A stretch of DNA of 64,000 nucleotides from Flectonema sp. DT1601 (Eukaryota > Euglenozoa > Diplonemea > Diplonemida > Diplonemidae). The number at the start of each line of letters is the position of its first letter. Within the stretch, counting starts at the first letter, position 1. The stretch is taken from assembly GCA_964019425.1 (NCBI GenBank), contig OZ025782.1:806001-870000 (forward strand). The letters run 5' to 3'. Under the pieces are notes generated by a model that saw only the letters and a list, made by a program, of their open reading frames with translations, did not search any database and was not told where the DNA came from. The position numbers were made by a program, and so were the translations under genes. Shown here piece by piece: positions 47,302 through 57,049 of the stretch.

Positions 47302-48468
47302 ATGTTATTTTGGGAATCAGACAGCGATGCATCTGACGGAGGCGGGTGGGACGAAGCGAGTGATTTGGTCGTAAGCGACTCCGAGTACGAAGACACGAGA
47401 GCGAATATCAAACGAGTAAAGCCAAACAGAGAAACTGACAGCGAGCCATTAGACAAGACAACTGGAACTACAATATTAGATAACATTATTAAATTACTTC
47501 CAAAGGGTGTCTTGCAACCTTTAGCTGGAGAACATCCAGTCTTTGGAGTCGCACTGGAAGATGTCCTTCCTGAGTATATTACTTTCTCTGAACTTCGATC
47601 AAAAGTTGATCTCGACTTGTTGTCTTCAACAGCAGAGTTTGAATCAGAAATCACGAAGGCATTATTCAACGCGTGCGTAGCAGACAAGACTGTCTCAACT
47701 GTTTTTCCAGATCTTTATAAATTATTTTGTTCGATACCAAAATATACCCCGACAGTGTTGCTCTCTAGATTCTCATCTAACGAGGCGGCATCAAATATTA
47801 AGAATTTACATACGACGGCATACAAACGGATTCTGGACAAGTTCTCTCTACTTGATAATGAAAACCTGTTTACTGAAAACAGAAGTATTGAATCTGACTT
47901 GCCGGGTCCCAAATCAATTTCTGACATGAGGAAGAGTATCGATGACGGATGTTATAAAACTGATCTGGACTTTGAAATTGATCTCAGATGGCTGTACTGC
48001 AGAGAACTAATTAAATCAGGTGACGATTGGGAGACAGCCAGGAGATTATTAACATTAGTAACTCGATGTTGTGAAGAAGGAGGTATTCATACTTTTTATA
48101 ATAAATTAATTCCATTTCAACAACGAATCGAATTCCCTGACCACTCTGTAGCTGAACAACTAGTATTAGGAATCCAAAGCTCATCTCTTTTATCCAACTG
48201 TGGAATGGGGTTTGATCATCCTGTTGAGAATGTTGATTCTTATCGAAGTATTGTTAAGCATCCGATTGACTTTTCAACGATTAAAATAAAATTTGAACTC
48301 AACATGTATTCATCTATCAAGTCAATTGTAGATGATATTAATTTAATGTTTTCAAATAAGAAATTATACTCATCGATGACGACTCCAGAAGATGAGATCC
48401 CAGAAGTGGTCGTCTTTCTTGAAGATGAAGTGAGAGGATTAATGAAGGGACTCGGTATTACAAAGTAG
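47302..48468 (+). CDS. Acidic N-terminal protein with divergent bromodomain
   Basis: Single exon, 388 aa. The N-terminus is acidic and Ser-rich (SDSDASDGGGWDEASDL) and typical of nuclear proteins. The middle (about 50-270) is not recognised. Residues about 275-385 follow the bromodomain pattern: FDHPVENVDSYRSIVKHPID, FSTIKIKFELNMYSSIKSIV and DDINLMFSNKKLY. The Asn that normally contacts acetyl-lysine (YN in the BC loop) appears to be Ser (KLYSS), so acetyl-lysine binding is doubtful. A chromatin role is likely from the fold alone. No other recognisable domain is present. Confidence 0.65.
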   Translation: MLFWESDSDASDGGGWDEASDLVVSDSEYEDTRANIKRVKPNRETDSEPLDKTTGTTILDNIIKLLPKGVLQPLAGEHPVFGVALEDVLPEYITFSELRSKVDLDLLSSTAEFESEITKALFNACVADKTVSTVFPDLYKLFCSIPKYTPTVLLSRFSSNEAASNIKNLHTTAYKRILDKFSLLDNENLFTENRSIESDLPGPKSISDMRKSIDDGCYKTDLDFEIDLRWLYCRELIKSGDDWETARRLLTLVTRCCEEGGIHTFYNKLIPFQQRIEFPDHSVAEQLVLGIQSSSLLSNCGMGFDHPVENVDSYRSIVKHPIDFSTIKIKFELNMYSSIKSIVDDINLMFSNKKLYSSMTTPEDEIPEVVVFLEDEVRGLMKGLGITK

Positions 48469-48705
48469 TCAACCAACAGCGTCTGTATTTTAGTTATTAA
48501 TATCAAAGTACTGAAATCACTTTCTCATGTGAGTATTAACTCGTATAACGTGTTCTTCACAACAAACATGTTTACCCAACTGTGGTAGTGAAAAGTGTAC
48601 TATTCTATACTTCTGTTTTTTAATTTTAGTAATTTGACTACATCAAAAAATAAATTAATTCTCTTTTTCTTATTTTTAAAAAAGACTTCCAACAACACAA
48701 TCACA

Positions 48706-50478
48706 ATGTCGGAGGTGAGCACCTGGTTGAATGAATTGAAGCATTGGCTTCTGAAATTATATTTTCAAATGATCATTTATATATTTTATCGGGAAGTTGA
48801 CGTAATCGGAGAAGAGAATATTCCCCAGGACAGACCAATTATATTTTGTGGAAACCATCAAAATCAATTCGTTGATGCTTTAATGCTGTACACTTCAGCA
48901 CCAAGAAAAGTCGGCTTCATCATCGCAGCGAAGTCTATGAAGAGACAGATTGTCGGGAGCTTTGCTCGATTCTTGGAAGCAATTCCTGTTGTTCGTCCAC
49001 AAGATGAGGCTCGGAGAGGAACTGGTTTTATAATTAAAATAACATCAGAAATAATTATCGGAAGCTCAACATCCTTCACTAAGGACGTCAAAGAAGGAGA
49101 GTTAATCTCTGCGACACCAGTCAGTGAAAAGACTGCGATGGTTGTAAAAGTTGTTAAGATCGAATCCGACACTCAACTTAAAATAATGTCAATTACTCCA
49201 GTTGATTGGAACGGGGAAGCCACCTTCAAAGTATTACCAAAAATAGATCACGATGTAATGTACAGAGCTGTGTACTCAAGACTTGAAACTGGGGGTAGTA
49301 TTGGAATATTTCCTGAGGGTGGGTCTCATGATCAGACGTCACTCTTACCGATGAAGGACGGTGTAGCGAAGTTTGCACTCGGAGCTAAAGCAGCAGGAAT
49401 CAATCCTGTGATAATCCCAGTTGGATTAACATATTATTATGGTCATAGATTCAGATCAAGAGCACACGTTGAATTCGGAAAACCGATATCTGTTGATGAT
49501 ATTTTATTAGAAAGGACTCCAAAAGAAGCGACAAGCGAACTTCTTCACGTCGTCGAGAACGGAATGAGAAATGTAACAATAAATGCACCAGACTGGAAGA
49601 CTCTAAAATACATTCATCACATTCGTAGACTTTATCAACCAGGAAGAATAAAACTACCCGTCTCTGAGGTGTTGGAACTCACCAGACAATTCGCTGCTTT
49701 CTTTGATGAGTTCAAAGATGAGAAGTTGTTGAAAGAACTGTGCGATCAGTTAGATGTTTATCAAATCTTATTAAAAGAGTATTTGATAACAGACGCTCAG
49801 GTTGAGTCGTTAGACACTTTAGAAACCAGAACAAGACACGATTTGTTATTTCAAAGAATGCTTTCAACTGCGATGTGTTTTATTATTGCTATCCCTGGAT
49901 GTGTTATATCACTTCCTGTTGGGATTACTGCTCGTATCTATTCAACTATTAGAGCAACTCAAGATTTGAAAGCATCTTCAGTAAAACTACGTGGGAACGA
50001 CGTCATTGCTTCTCACAAGATTATATCATCGATGGTTGTGGCTCCGATTCTTATTCTATTCTATGCGACTATGATGGTGAGCATTTATGGTTTTCGTTAT
50101 GCTGTAGTGACGACCATGTTGTTACCACCTCTATCTTTTATGAGTGTTTGCAGTGTGTATAAAGCTATGCTTGGGGCGAGATCAACATTTCCATTACTGC
50201 TATCGTTGCATTCTCCAACGTACTTTTCAATATTTCGTGAGCTTTACAGTTTAAGGAAATCACTAACTAGCCATGTGATGTTGGTCGTTGAAACTCATTT
50301 TAGAAATTCAACGAACTGGTCTGATAGTTGTGAGGGACTTTATCAACGAATTCTTGTTGATAAGAAAGCACCACACTCTAGTTTAACACAGTCAGATCCA
50401 TTTACTGCGGTACACACTTCTCGTTTGACAAAACGAAGGACTCTCGTACCCAAAGTTATGTCGAACGAAAGTTTTTAA
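48706..50478 (+). CDS. Fungal-type glycerol-3-phosphate/DHAP acyltransferase (Sct1/Gpt2-like)
   Basis: Single exon, 590 aa, starting after an A/C-rich leader. Motif I is NHQNQFVDA (from N50), with the HX5D spacing seen in yeast Sct1/Gpt2, not the classical HX4D. Motif III FPEGGSHD (about 203) and the VIIPVGLTYYYGHRFRSR block also match that family. Two hydrophobic regions near residues 385-415 and 440-490 would anchor the enzyme in the ER. The family transfers a fatty acyl group to glycerol-3-phosphate or dihydroxyacetone phosphate, the first step of glycerolipid synthesis. The insertion between motifs I and III (about 110-190) is also typical. The extreme C-terminus is Ser/Thr/Arg-rich. Confidence 0.85.
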   Translation: MSEVSTWLNELKHWLLKLYFQMIIYIFYREVDVIGEENIPQDRPIIFCGNHQNQFVDALMLYTSAPRKVGFIIAAKSMKRQIVGSFARFLEAIPVVRPQDEARRGTGFIIKITSEIIIGSSTSFTKDVKEGELISATPVSEKTAMVVKVVKIESDTQLKIMSITPVDWNGEATFKVLPKIDHDVMYRAVYSRLETGGSIGIFPEGGSHDQTSLLPMKDGVAKFALGAKAAGINPVIIPVGLTYYYGHRFRSRAHVEFGKPISVDDILLERTPKEATSELLHVVENGMRNVTINAPDWKTLKYIHHIRRLYQPGRIKLPVSEVLELTRQFAAFFDEFKDEKLLKELCDQLDVYQILLKEYLITDAQVESLDTLETRTRHDLLFQRMLSTAMCFIIAIPGCVISLPVGITARIYSTIRATQDLKASSVKLRGNDVIASHKIISSMVVAPILILFYATMMVSIYGFRYAVVTTMLLPPLSFMSVCSVYKAMLGARSTFPLLLSLHSPTYFSIFRELYSLRKSLTSHVMLVVETHFRNSTNWSDSCEGLYQRILVDKKAPHSSLTQSDPFTAVHTSRLTKRRTLVPKVMSNESF

Positions 50479-52033
50479 ACGAACGACGTGGTTCGTCTTA
50501 CACAAAAAAGATGATTTGAAAAGGTCTTTGAGAGTTTTATGAAAAACCCTGTTTTGATTTTTTATTTTTTTTATTTTTAAACTCTCATGAGACAATTCTC
50601 TAATCTACTCTTGCCTTACTATTGTAAACCTCCCCAAGTCTTGTGCGGGAGATTAATAGTACGGCAATGGTCAACTCCCCCTTTTTACTTTTTGTATTTT
50701 ATTTTGGGTCAACTAATTAGGTTAGAAATTGAACATATTTCATCGGTCGTTTATTTCAGTGTAAGTGAAATCATTCTAACTTTGATATTTTAGCAAAGAT
50801 ACTTTTAAAGGGATAAGTGTGATGTAGTGAAAGAAACAATTTACTTCAACACTTTTTCCCTTTGGCAGGCCGCTGATGCCGCTGCATTCCCGTTGCTCTC
50901 TTCGTTGAAGAGGGTCGGGTGGGCTGAAAGAAATATTTAAACAATTTATTTGTTCTTCTAATGGAAAACTAAAAAAGAGAGGAAAAGTATTCCATCGGAT
51001 AACCTGTTGGAGTAGCTTAGCGTCCTCTAAAATATTATTATTCAGACAATGTCTTATTTTAGATTTTAATTTTTCGCTCGTACAAAACTACTATTTACTT
51101 TGCAGTCCGATATTTCAGAGACCCTCATCTGCACAGTTTCTACTTTTCGACACATTATCCCCCCGCCCGTTGTTATTATTTTTCCTTTACTCTTTTTTAG
51201 CTTAGAAAAAAAAAAAAAAAAAAATGAAAAAAAAAAAATAATAACTTTTAAGTCAAATTAGCAGTTAAATATACACGTTGTGGAGTCAGTTTACTGCTGT
51301 CGGTATTTGATGGTCTGCTGACCATCAAATTTTGAAATATTTTATATCAAAAGTAGTGTCGTGTTGTTAGCATTCCTCACAACCTCACAACAGGCATCAG
51401 AGTCAACTCAGGTTGGATTTCTATAAAGTTAAGTAAAGATTGGTTTTGATAGAACAACATGCTGTCGAGTTGTTCATTGCCAAGAGCAGGTAGTAACCTT
51501 TCTATCTGTCTTGTTCTTGTATGCTGTTAATCTGTTTGTGTGCTACTCAGATGACTATTAGGATGGATGTTATCCGACGGTATTATTCTTTTTATGATCC
51601 AACAACAACAACAACAATAACAATGTTACTAAGTTGGTATTCTTTCAACGATCTTTTCGTGAGGAGTTACAATCAGTGAAACTGATTAGAAATAAAAATT
51701 AATATTATCCGCTACTGCGGATTTAGACTTCATTTTTTTTCGTATCTTTTTTGCTTCTTTTTTTTCTTCTTTTTGTCTACGTTCTCCTAGTTGGCGATGT
51801 GTCCAATGGAGGGAAGCGAATTATTTCTGTTGCTGTTGTGAAAGAAAAACATGGTTTACGAAAGAAATCCCTTCACGTACTTCAATGTTTCCTTCAGAAC
51901 ACACAACACACACATGCTATTGAAGACATGTTTCAAAAGGTTTTGCTGTTGCAGTGTATCTAAATAACTGTATTCCTTTGGTAGTAACATATTTATTTTT
52001 ACACAGGATGAGTTGTGTTATTTCACAGCGGAT
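50479..52033. other. 1.5-kb intergenic region
   Basis: No gene recognised. It holds A runs near 51206-51233 and an (AAC)n stretch at about 51601-51620. A T-rich tttatttttacacag (AG at 52005-52006) lies 27 bp before the next start codon. An out-of-frame ATG at 52008 falls between that acceptor and the chosen start. Confidence 0.45.
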
Positions 52034-54541
52034 ATGCCGCGAAAAGAGGGATTTGCAGCACACGAGGACCACCTTAGGAAGCTGCGAGAAAGGATAAATG
52101 CAAGAGGTGCGTGGAGGAAGAATACTGAAGCGACTTCTCCAGAATACTCGCAGCAGTCTCAGGAAGTATCGCACGGAAGAAAATTACGATCAACTCATAG
52201 CGCGCATTCAACAAGTCCGATGAACACTTCTCCTCCAGCACAGCAGCTGCAGCGACGCGTTTCATCGAAACCTCGCGTTCCTGAAGCAGAGCATCGAATC
52301 GCTGACTTGAAACGTGACCTCTCTGAAGCAATCGATCTCCTCGAAGAGAAAGACAAACAGTTGATAAGTAAAGATGAGGAGTTGGGATGTATTGAAGAAG
52401 AAATAAAAGACGTCGTACGAAAAGCTGAGCGAGAAGTTGACAAACTATCTCAGAAACTATCCGAAGTTCGGGAGGAAGCCAAGACTGCGATGAAAGTGAG
52501 AGAATCACATCATGAGAAGGAGAAGGAAGAAATGTTAATTATTTTTAATAAACTACAAGACGAGCTTGAGGCAGCAACAAACAACAGTCACATGACAAGC
52601 AACGCGCTGGAGATAAAAAGAGAACAACTACGAGAGTCCCGTTGGAAGTACAGCCTTGAAGGTAATGAAGAACTCGAATCACTCGTAAGACGACTTGAGT
52701 ATCAGGAACTACAACTCAATGAAGCAAATAATAATATCAGAGATGAGAAACATCATTCTGAAGTTCTCTCTCACAAACTCCAACAAACAGAAACCAAACT
52801 GATGTCTGTCTCTGAAGAGTTTTCTCTTCTAAAAGAAGAACATCACCTTGCCATGAAATCTCATGCGAGTATCGTTCATTCACTTCAGGCGGCATCTCTT
52901 ACTTCGAGAGGCGACGTTAAGGCGGAAGCGCAAAAGTCTGCGAAACTCAAAAAACACATCAAAGAATATACACAACGAGAAGGAAAACTACAAATTACAA
53001 TAAAAGAATTAACTGATGAGGTAGCCTTTGCTAGTTCAGCGAAAGAGTACTCAGATAAAGCTGTCCACCTAATGAAGTCTGAAGTTCAATCACTTCAGGG
53101 AATTATTCTTAAAATGGAAGAACAATACCACGAAGTTGAATCAAAAAAGCTCCGACTTCAATCAGCAGAAGCTGAAGTTGAAGAAGCCAGAGTTCAAACT
53201 AATATCGCAGCAGCTGCTGAGGCAGAGATGAAGCGACGACTGGAATCGAGTATTATAGAAAATAAAGAAATAATTAGTGAAAACAGAGAAATCTTATCAT
53301 CTCTTGAAGACTCTTCAAAGAAGGTTGATGAACTACTCCCACTGTCAGCTGAATTGAGATCCGCAAAGACGGAAATATTTCGAAGGTTTCCATCAACTGG
53401 AGAGCTGTCACAATATCGCGAGATACCTCTCAAGGAATTCATTTCAATCGCATCCACTGCAATCAAAGAGAAGGAAAGTTTACTGTCAGCTCTCGAAGAA
53501 CTGAAAGCTGAACACATCGCTATCTCCGCTTCACTGAGTGATTTTACTCACGTGACAACCGAATCTAAAGGAGAAGTAGAAAGTATTAAAGCAGAACTAG
53601 CAAAGGAAAGAGAAGCACACGACATGTTAAAACACGACGTGGCAAACACTCAGTCGATGATTTCGGAATACGAAAAGAAGGTGCACCAATTGGGTGTCAT
53701 GGCTACCGAAGATCGCAAACAAAGAGAGCTCTGCGAAGCTTCACTCGAGAAATCGACAATCAGCTGTCATAAGCTGAAACTCGAACTCAAGGAGACCAGC
53801 GAACGCTGTGAAGCAAAAATTCACGACTTGGAAGTAAGTAGGAAGCTCGCGTTATCAAAAGCCGGATCAATGCGAGAAGAGGAACGCCAATCATTTCAAA
53901 ATGCGCTCTTTGACTTGAAGGCCACGAGAGAACGAAACAGACTTCAGTCGGGGGTTATTGAAAAACTCGAATCAGACTTAACTCGTCTGCGACGTCTGGT
54001 AGTTGACACGATTCAAGAGTCCTCCCTTCAGGAAGCTAATTACATAAAACTTCAAGAAATGGTCGACAACTTGAAATCTACGAATGCAACTTACGACTCA
54101 GACTTAGAGAGGGAATTAAAAGGATTACAATCACAATACCTGCAGGCTATCAATGAGAATAGAGATCTTCGTATTGCCGCATCAAAGTCTTCTGAAAAGC
54201 TAACGAGATTAGATCAAAGGCAGCCTACTGTTGATCAACATGAGTACAATCGAATTCAATCTGTACTCGAGTTTTATGAATCCAACGAGAAAGAAGTTCA
54301 AAAACAAATCGACATACTCATCACTCAAAAACAGATGGCCGACGCTGAACTGGAGGCCTCAGGCGGTCAAATCCAATCACTCAGAAAGCAGTTCGCGGAA
54401 CTCCGCGAGTCGCGAAATTCCGCGCAGGATGAGAACTCATCGCTGACAACACAGCTGTGCCTCGCTCGACAGCAGTCACAAGAGCAGCAGCGTTTGCTGA
54501 TGGATGAAATAAATGTTTTGAGAATGTCACTTGAAAGCTAA
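52034..54541 (+). CDS. Long coiled-coil protein, family unknown
   Basis: Single exon, 835 aa from the ATG at 52034. The first 100 residues are basic and Ser/Pro-rich with possible phosphorylation sites. From about 100 to the end the sequence is almost continuous coiled coil (DLKRDLSEAIDLLEEKDKQL, then many E/K/L/A heptads), with one break around 445-480 (FPSTGELSQYREIPLKEFI). No TM segment or other domain is visible. Such proteins are often centrosomal, ciliary or Golgi-tethering, and composition alone cannot tell which. The upstream ATG at 52008 is out of frame and would be skipped or act as a small uORF. Confidence 0.7.
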   Translation: MPRKEGFAAHEDHLRKLRERINARGAWRKNTEATSPEYSQQSQEVSHGRKLRSTHSAHSTSPMNTSPPAQQLQRRVSSKPRVPEAEHRIADLKRDLSEAIDLLEEKDKQLISKDEELGCIEEEIKDVVRKAEREVDKLSQKLSEVREEAKTAMKVRESHHEKEKEEMLIIFNKLQDELEAATNNSHMTSNALEIKREQLRESRWKYSLEGNEELESLVRRLEYQELQLNEANNNIRDEKHHSEVLSHKLQQTETKLMSVSEEFSLLKEEHHLAMKSHASIVHSLQAASLTSRGDVKAEAQKSAKLKKHIKEYTQREGKLQITIKELTDEVAFASSAKEYSDKAVHLMKSEVQSLQGIILKMEEQYHEVESKKLRLQSAEAEVEEARVQTNIAAAAEAEMKRRLESSIIENKEIISENREILSSLEDSSKKVDELLPLSAELRSAKTEIFRRFPSTGELSQYREIPLKEFISIASTAIKEKESLLSALEELKAEHIAISASLSDFTHVTTESKGEVESIKAELAKEREAHDMLKHDVANTQSMISEYEKKVHQLGVMATEDRKQRELCEASLEKSTISCHKLKLELKETSERCEAKIHDLEVSRKLALSKAGSMREEERQSFQNALFDLKATRERNRLQSGVIEKLESDLTRLRRLVVDTIQESSLQEANYIKLQEMVDNLKSTNATYDSDLERELKGLQSQYLQAINENRDLRIAASKSSEKLTRLDQRQPTVDQHEYNRIQSVLEFYESNEKEVQKQIDILITQKQMADAELEASGGQIQSLRKQFAELRESRNSAQDENSSLTTQLCLARQQSQEQQRLLMDEINVLRMSLES

Positions 54542-54900
54542 CAAGAAGTGGAGCTGTTCTGACGTCGTTCTGCTCTGTTTCAATCTGATCAGATGGTTTA
54601 TTATTGTTCAGTTAATTTGCGTTCACTAAATTGTTATTAGTTCCTTCCTTAGAGTTATTTTCGATTCGAATTTCCACCACAAGTACAATCCTAGATGTTC
54701 TTGATTAGAACAAATGTGTAACAGTAATTTCAGTTGTACTTTGTAAATATAATTTAGTGTTGAGACCTTCATTAGTAATAATTTATTCCACCAGCACGTA
54801 TTGTATGGCATCACAGTAAGTATTACTTTAGTTGCTGTGTAAAGGACGAGGATTAAAAGTTATCTCCCCGCACAGTTTCGAAGCTCCTCTCACCTCTAAA
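54542..54900. other. Intergenic region
   Basis: No gene seen. A possible acceptor-like attactttag near 54820-54830 precedes the first P2 start codon by about 70 bp. Confidence 0.4.
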
Positions 54901-55482
54901 ATGAAGTACGTCGCTGCATTCTTGATGGCCAAGTTGTCGAAGGAGACCCCAACCGCTGCTGATTTGAAGACCATTCTGTCATCAGTTGACTGCAAGGTCG
55001 ATGACGCTCGTTTGAAGGAGTTCATGGCCGAGGTGGAAGGTAAGGACATCACCGAATTGATTGCTGAGGGAAGCAAGAAGATGGCAACCGTTGGAGGAGG
55101 AGGTGGATCCAAGGCCGCCCCAGCCGCCGGTGATGCCGCGGGTAACGCTGGAGGTAGCGCTGCCCCAGCCAAGGAGGCCNNNNNNNNNNNNNNNNNNNNN
55201 NNNNNNNNNNNNNNNNNNNNNNNNNNNNNNNNNNNNNNNNNNNNNNNNNNNNNNNNNNNNNNNNNNNNNNNNNNNNNNNNNNNNNNNNNNNNNNNNNNNN
55301 NNNNNNNNNNNNNNNNNNNNNNNNNNNNNNNNNNNNNNNNNNNNNNNNNNNNNNNNNNNNNNNNNNNNNNNNNNNNNNNCGGTGATGCCGCAGGTAACGC
55401 TGGAGGTAACGCTGCCCCAGCCAAGGAGGCCGTCAAGGAGGAATCTGAGGACGGTGACATGGGATTCGGTCTCTTCGACTAA
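54901..55482 (+). CDS. RPLP2: 60S acidic ribosomal protein P2, copy 1, interrupted by assembly gap
   Basis: The first 93 codons (54901-55179) are identical at the DNA level, as far as I can compare, to those of the intact copy at 55939. They include MKYVAAFLMAKLSKETPTAA, the P1/P2 dimerisation helices. After a 200-N gap the sequence resumes in GDAAGNAGG and ends with the conserved acidic tail EESEDGDMGFGLFD. P2 forms the ribosomal stalk that recruits elongation GTPases. The part just after the gap repeats part of what lies just before it (with one Ser-to-Asn change). The gap may therefore hide an internal repeat, the junction of two genes, or simply an unmerged overlap. The length of this copy is not known. 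Confidence 0.85.
   Translation: MKYVAAFLMAKLSKETPTAADLKTILSSVDCKVDDARLKEFMAEVEGKDITELIAEGSKKMATVGGGGGSKAAPAAGDAAGNAGGSAAPAKEAXXXXXXXXXXXXXXXXXXXXXXXXXXXXXXXXXXXXXXXXXXXXXXXXXXXXXXXXXXXXXXXXXXXGDAAGNAGGNAAPAKEAVKEESEDGDMGFGLFD
55180..55379. other. Assembly gap (200 N)
   Basis: Exactly 200 Ns, likely a nominal gap size, lie inside the first P2 gene in its Ala/Gly-rich hinge. Open frame across the gap is coincidental and not evidence of continuity. Confidence 0.98.
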
Positions 55483-55938
55483 GAACCTTAGCCTCAGCGT
55501 TTTATCTCAGTTTTGACCGTTGTTTCACCGTACTCATTACCGCTCGATGAAAGAGAATCAGCACATAAAAAAATTTCAAAAAAAAAAAAAAAAAGTTAAA
55601 AAACAAAAAAAAAAGCATCTTAAAAAAAAAGTAAATAAAGTCACTTTTGACAAACTTTGCAATGCTCACTGTTAACAAGACAAACATCTCGGTGGCAGTA
55701 ACCAAGATTGACTTTATCGTGTTAGTTTAAGTGATATTGTCACTGTTACAGCAATCAAGAGATATTTCAACTGATGTCCTGTTAGGTACTTTATTTCTTT
55801 TCTAATCACAGGAAGAGTACCTGAGTAATGACTAAATCTGTAGGTTAGCAGTCAACTCCTTCATCAGGTTAGTAGTGCGATAACTGTTTTAATTATTTCT
55901 TCTTAACAGCATTTTGTTATCTTCCCCACCCCACAACA
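55483..55938. other. Spacer between the two P2 genes
   Basis: 456 bp without a gene. A-rich runs occur near 55577-55594. It ends with an acceptor-like tttcttcttaacag (AG at 55908-55909), 29 bp before the second P2 start codon. The flanking DNA does not resemble the leader of copy 1, although the coding parts are identical. Confidence 0.45.
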
Positions 55939-56268
55939 ATGAAGTACGTCGCTGCATTCTTGATGGCCAAGTTGTCGAAGGAGACCCCAACCGCTGCTGA
56001 TTTGAAGACCATTCTGTCATCAGTTGACTGCAAGGTCGATGACGCTCGTTTGAAGGAGTTCATGGCCGAGGTGGAAGGTAAGGACATCACCGAATTGATT
56101 GCTGAGGGAAGCAAGAAGATGGCAACCGTTGGAGGAGGAGGTGGATCCAAGGCCGCCCCAGCCGCCGGTGATGCCGCGGGTAACGCTGGAGGTAGCGCTG
56201 CCCCAGCCAAGGAGGCCGTCAAGGAGGAATCTGAGGACGGTGACATGGGATTCGGTCTCTTCGACTAA
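55939..56268 (+). CDS. RPLP2: 60S acidic ribosomal protein P2, copy 2 (intact)
   Basis: Single exon, 109 aa, normal length. It has the N-terminal dimerisation domain (about 1-65, including KDITELIAEGSKKMATV), a Gly run, an Ala/Gly/Pro hinge and the tail EESEDGDMGFGLFD. This tail is the universal docking peptide for elongation factors. GC content is higher, and codon use more biased, than in neighbours, as expected for a highly expressed ribosomal protein. It is a tandem partner of the copy at 54901. Confidence 0.97.
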   Translation: MKYVAAFLMAKLSKETPTAADLKTILSSVDCKVDDARLKEFMAEVEGKDITELIAEGSKKMATVGGGGGSKAAPAAGDAAGNAGGSAAPAKEAVKEESEDGDMGFGLFD

Positions 56269-56599
56269 GAAGCGTCGCCTTCAAACTCCAATCAAGTGAA
56301 AAACAAACTGATCGCTTCAGAACTTTAAAAACAAAAAAGAACAACCAGAGTTTAGCTCAACACCCATTATCTCCGTTTATTGATTCTATAAAGAAGGCGT
56401 CTGTGCGCGACATCAGTTGCGGCGCGACAAAAAGAATGGATTGCCAATATCTGTCCAAAGTGTGTTCATTTCTTTCTTTCTTTTCTTAGTTTCAGTTTGG
56501 GTTGTGCCAGTGTCTGTAGCAATCAGGAAAAGGTTTGAAGGGAAGTACTTTTTGATATCAAAATAATTTTTTAAAGGAAAAACTCTCAACAACACAACA
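56269..56599. other. Intergenic region
   Basis: No gene recognised. A T-rich ataattttttaaag (ending about 56576) could be the acceptor upstream of the next start codon. Confidence 0.4.
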
Positions 56600-57049
56600 A
56601 TGGCACGTGGAGGAAGAGGATCATCGAGAAGCTCGGCACCACCTCCAAGGGCGGCTGCACCTCCTGCGCAACAGCAGCACCATGCCCCACCTCCAGTTCA
56701 GCAGAGTGGAGGAATGGGTTCAGGACTTGGAGGGGCTCTTGCACAGGGCGCTGCTATTGGAGCAGGTGCTGCCGCAGGAAGAATGGCTATTGAAGGAATG
56801 ATGGGTGGAGGAGGAGGAGGAGGTCACCAACAGCAGGGCTATGACCAGCAGCAGCAGTACGGCCAACAGATGTACGAGGAGCCAGCAGGAACCAACTGGT
56901 TCATGTGGGGGGGTGTTGCCGCAGCCGCAGCTGGTGGCGCGTACCTCCTTACCCGCCCAAGTACTGCTAAGGCCGCTGTTCTCCCATTCCTTGCTTACCC
57001 GGCATCAAAGAAGCAGAACCCAAACTTCAGAAGATCTGCTGAGGAATAA
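56600..57049 (+). CDS. Small Ala/Gly/Gln-rich protein, CHCHD2-like N-terminus without CHCH domain
   Basis: Single exon, 149 aa. The N-terminus (MARGGRGSSRSSAPPPRAAA) and the Gly/Ala-rich hydrophobic segment GGALAQGAAIGAGAAAGRMA resemble the start of CHCHD2/CHCHD10/Mix17 mitochondrial proteins. The twin CX9C CHCH domain expected at the C-terminus is absent, and no Cys occurs in the protein. Instead there is a Gly run, a Gln/Tyr-rich stretch and a second hydrophobic segment (FMWGGVAAAAAGGAYLL). The resemblance may be compositional only. Mitochondrial targeting is possible but unproven. The 5' leader (ctctcaacaacacaaca) resembles that of other highly expressed genes. Confidence 0.5.
   Translation: MARGGRGSSRSSAPPPRAAAPPAQQQHHAPPPVQQSGGMGSGLGGALAQGAAIGAGAAAGRMAIEGMMGGGGGGGHQQQGYDQQQQYGQQMYEEPAGTNWFMWGGVAAAAAGGAYLLTRPSTAKAAVLPFLAYPASKKQNPNFRRSAEE

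Noticed and set aside
54828-55516. Long ORFs on both strands spanning the N gap
   Set aside because: Their continuity comes from translating 200 unknown bases; only the P2 frame has real support.
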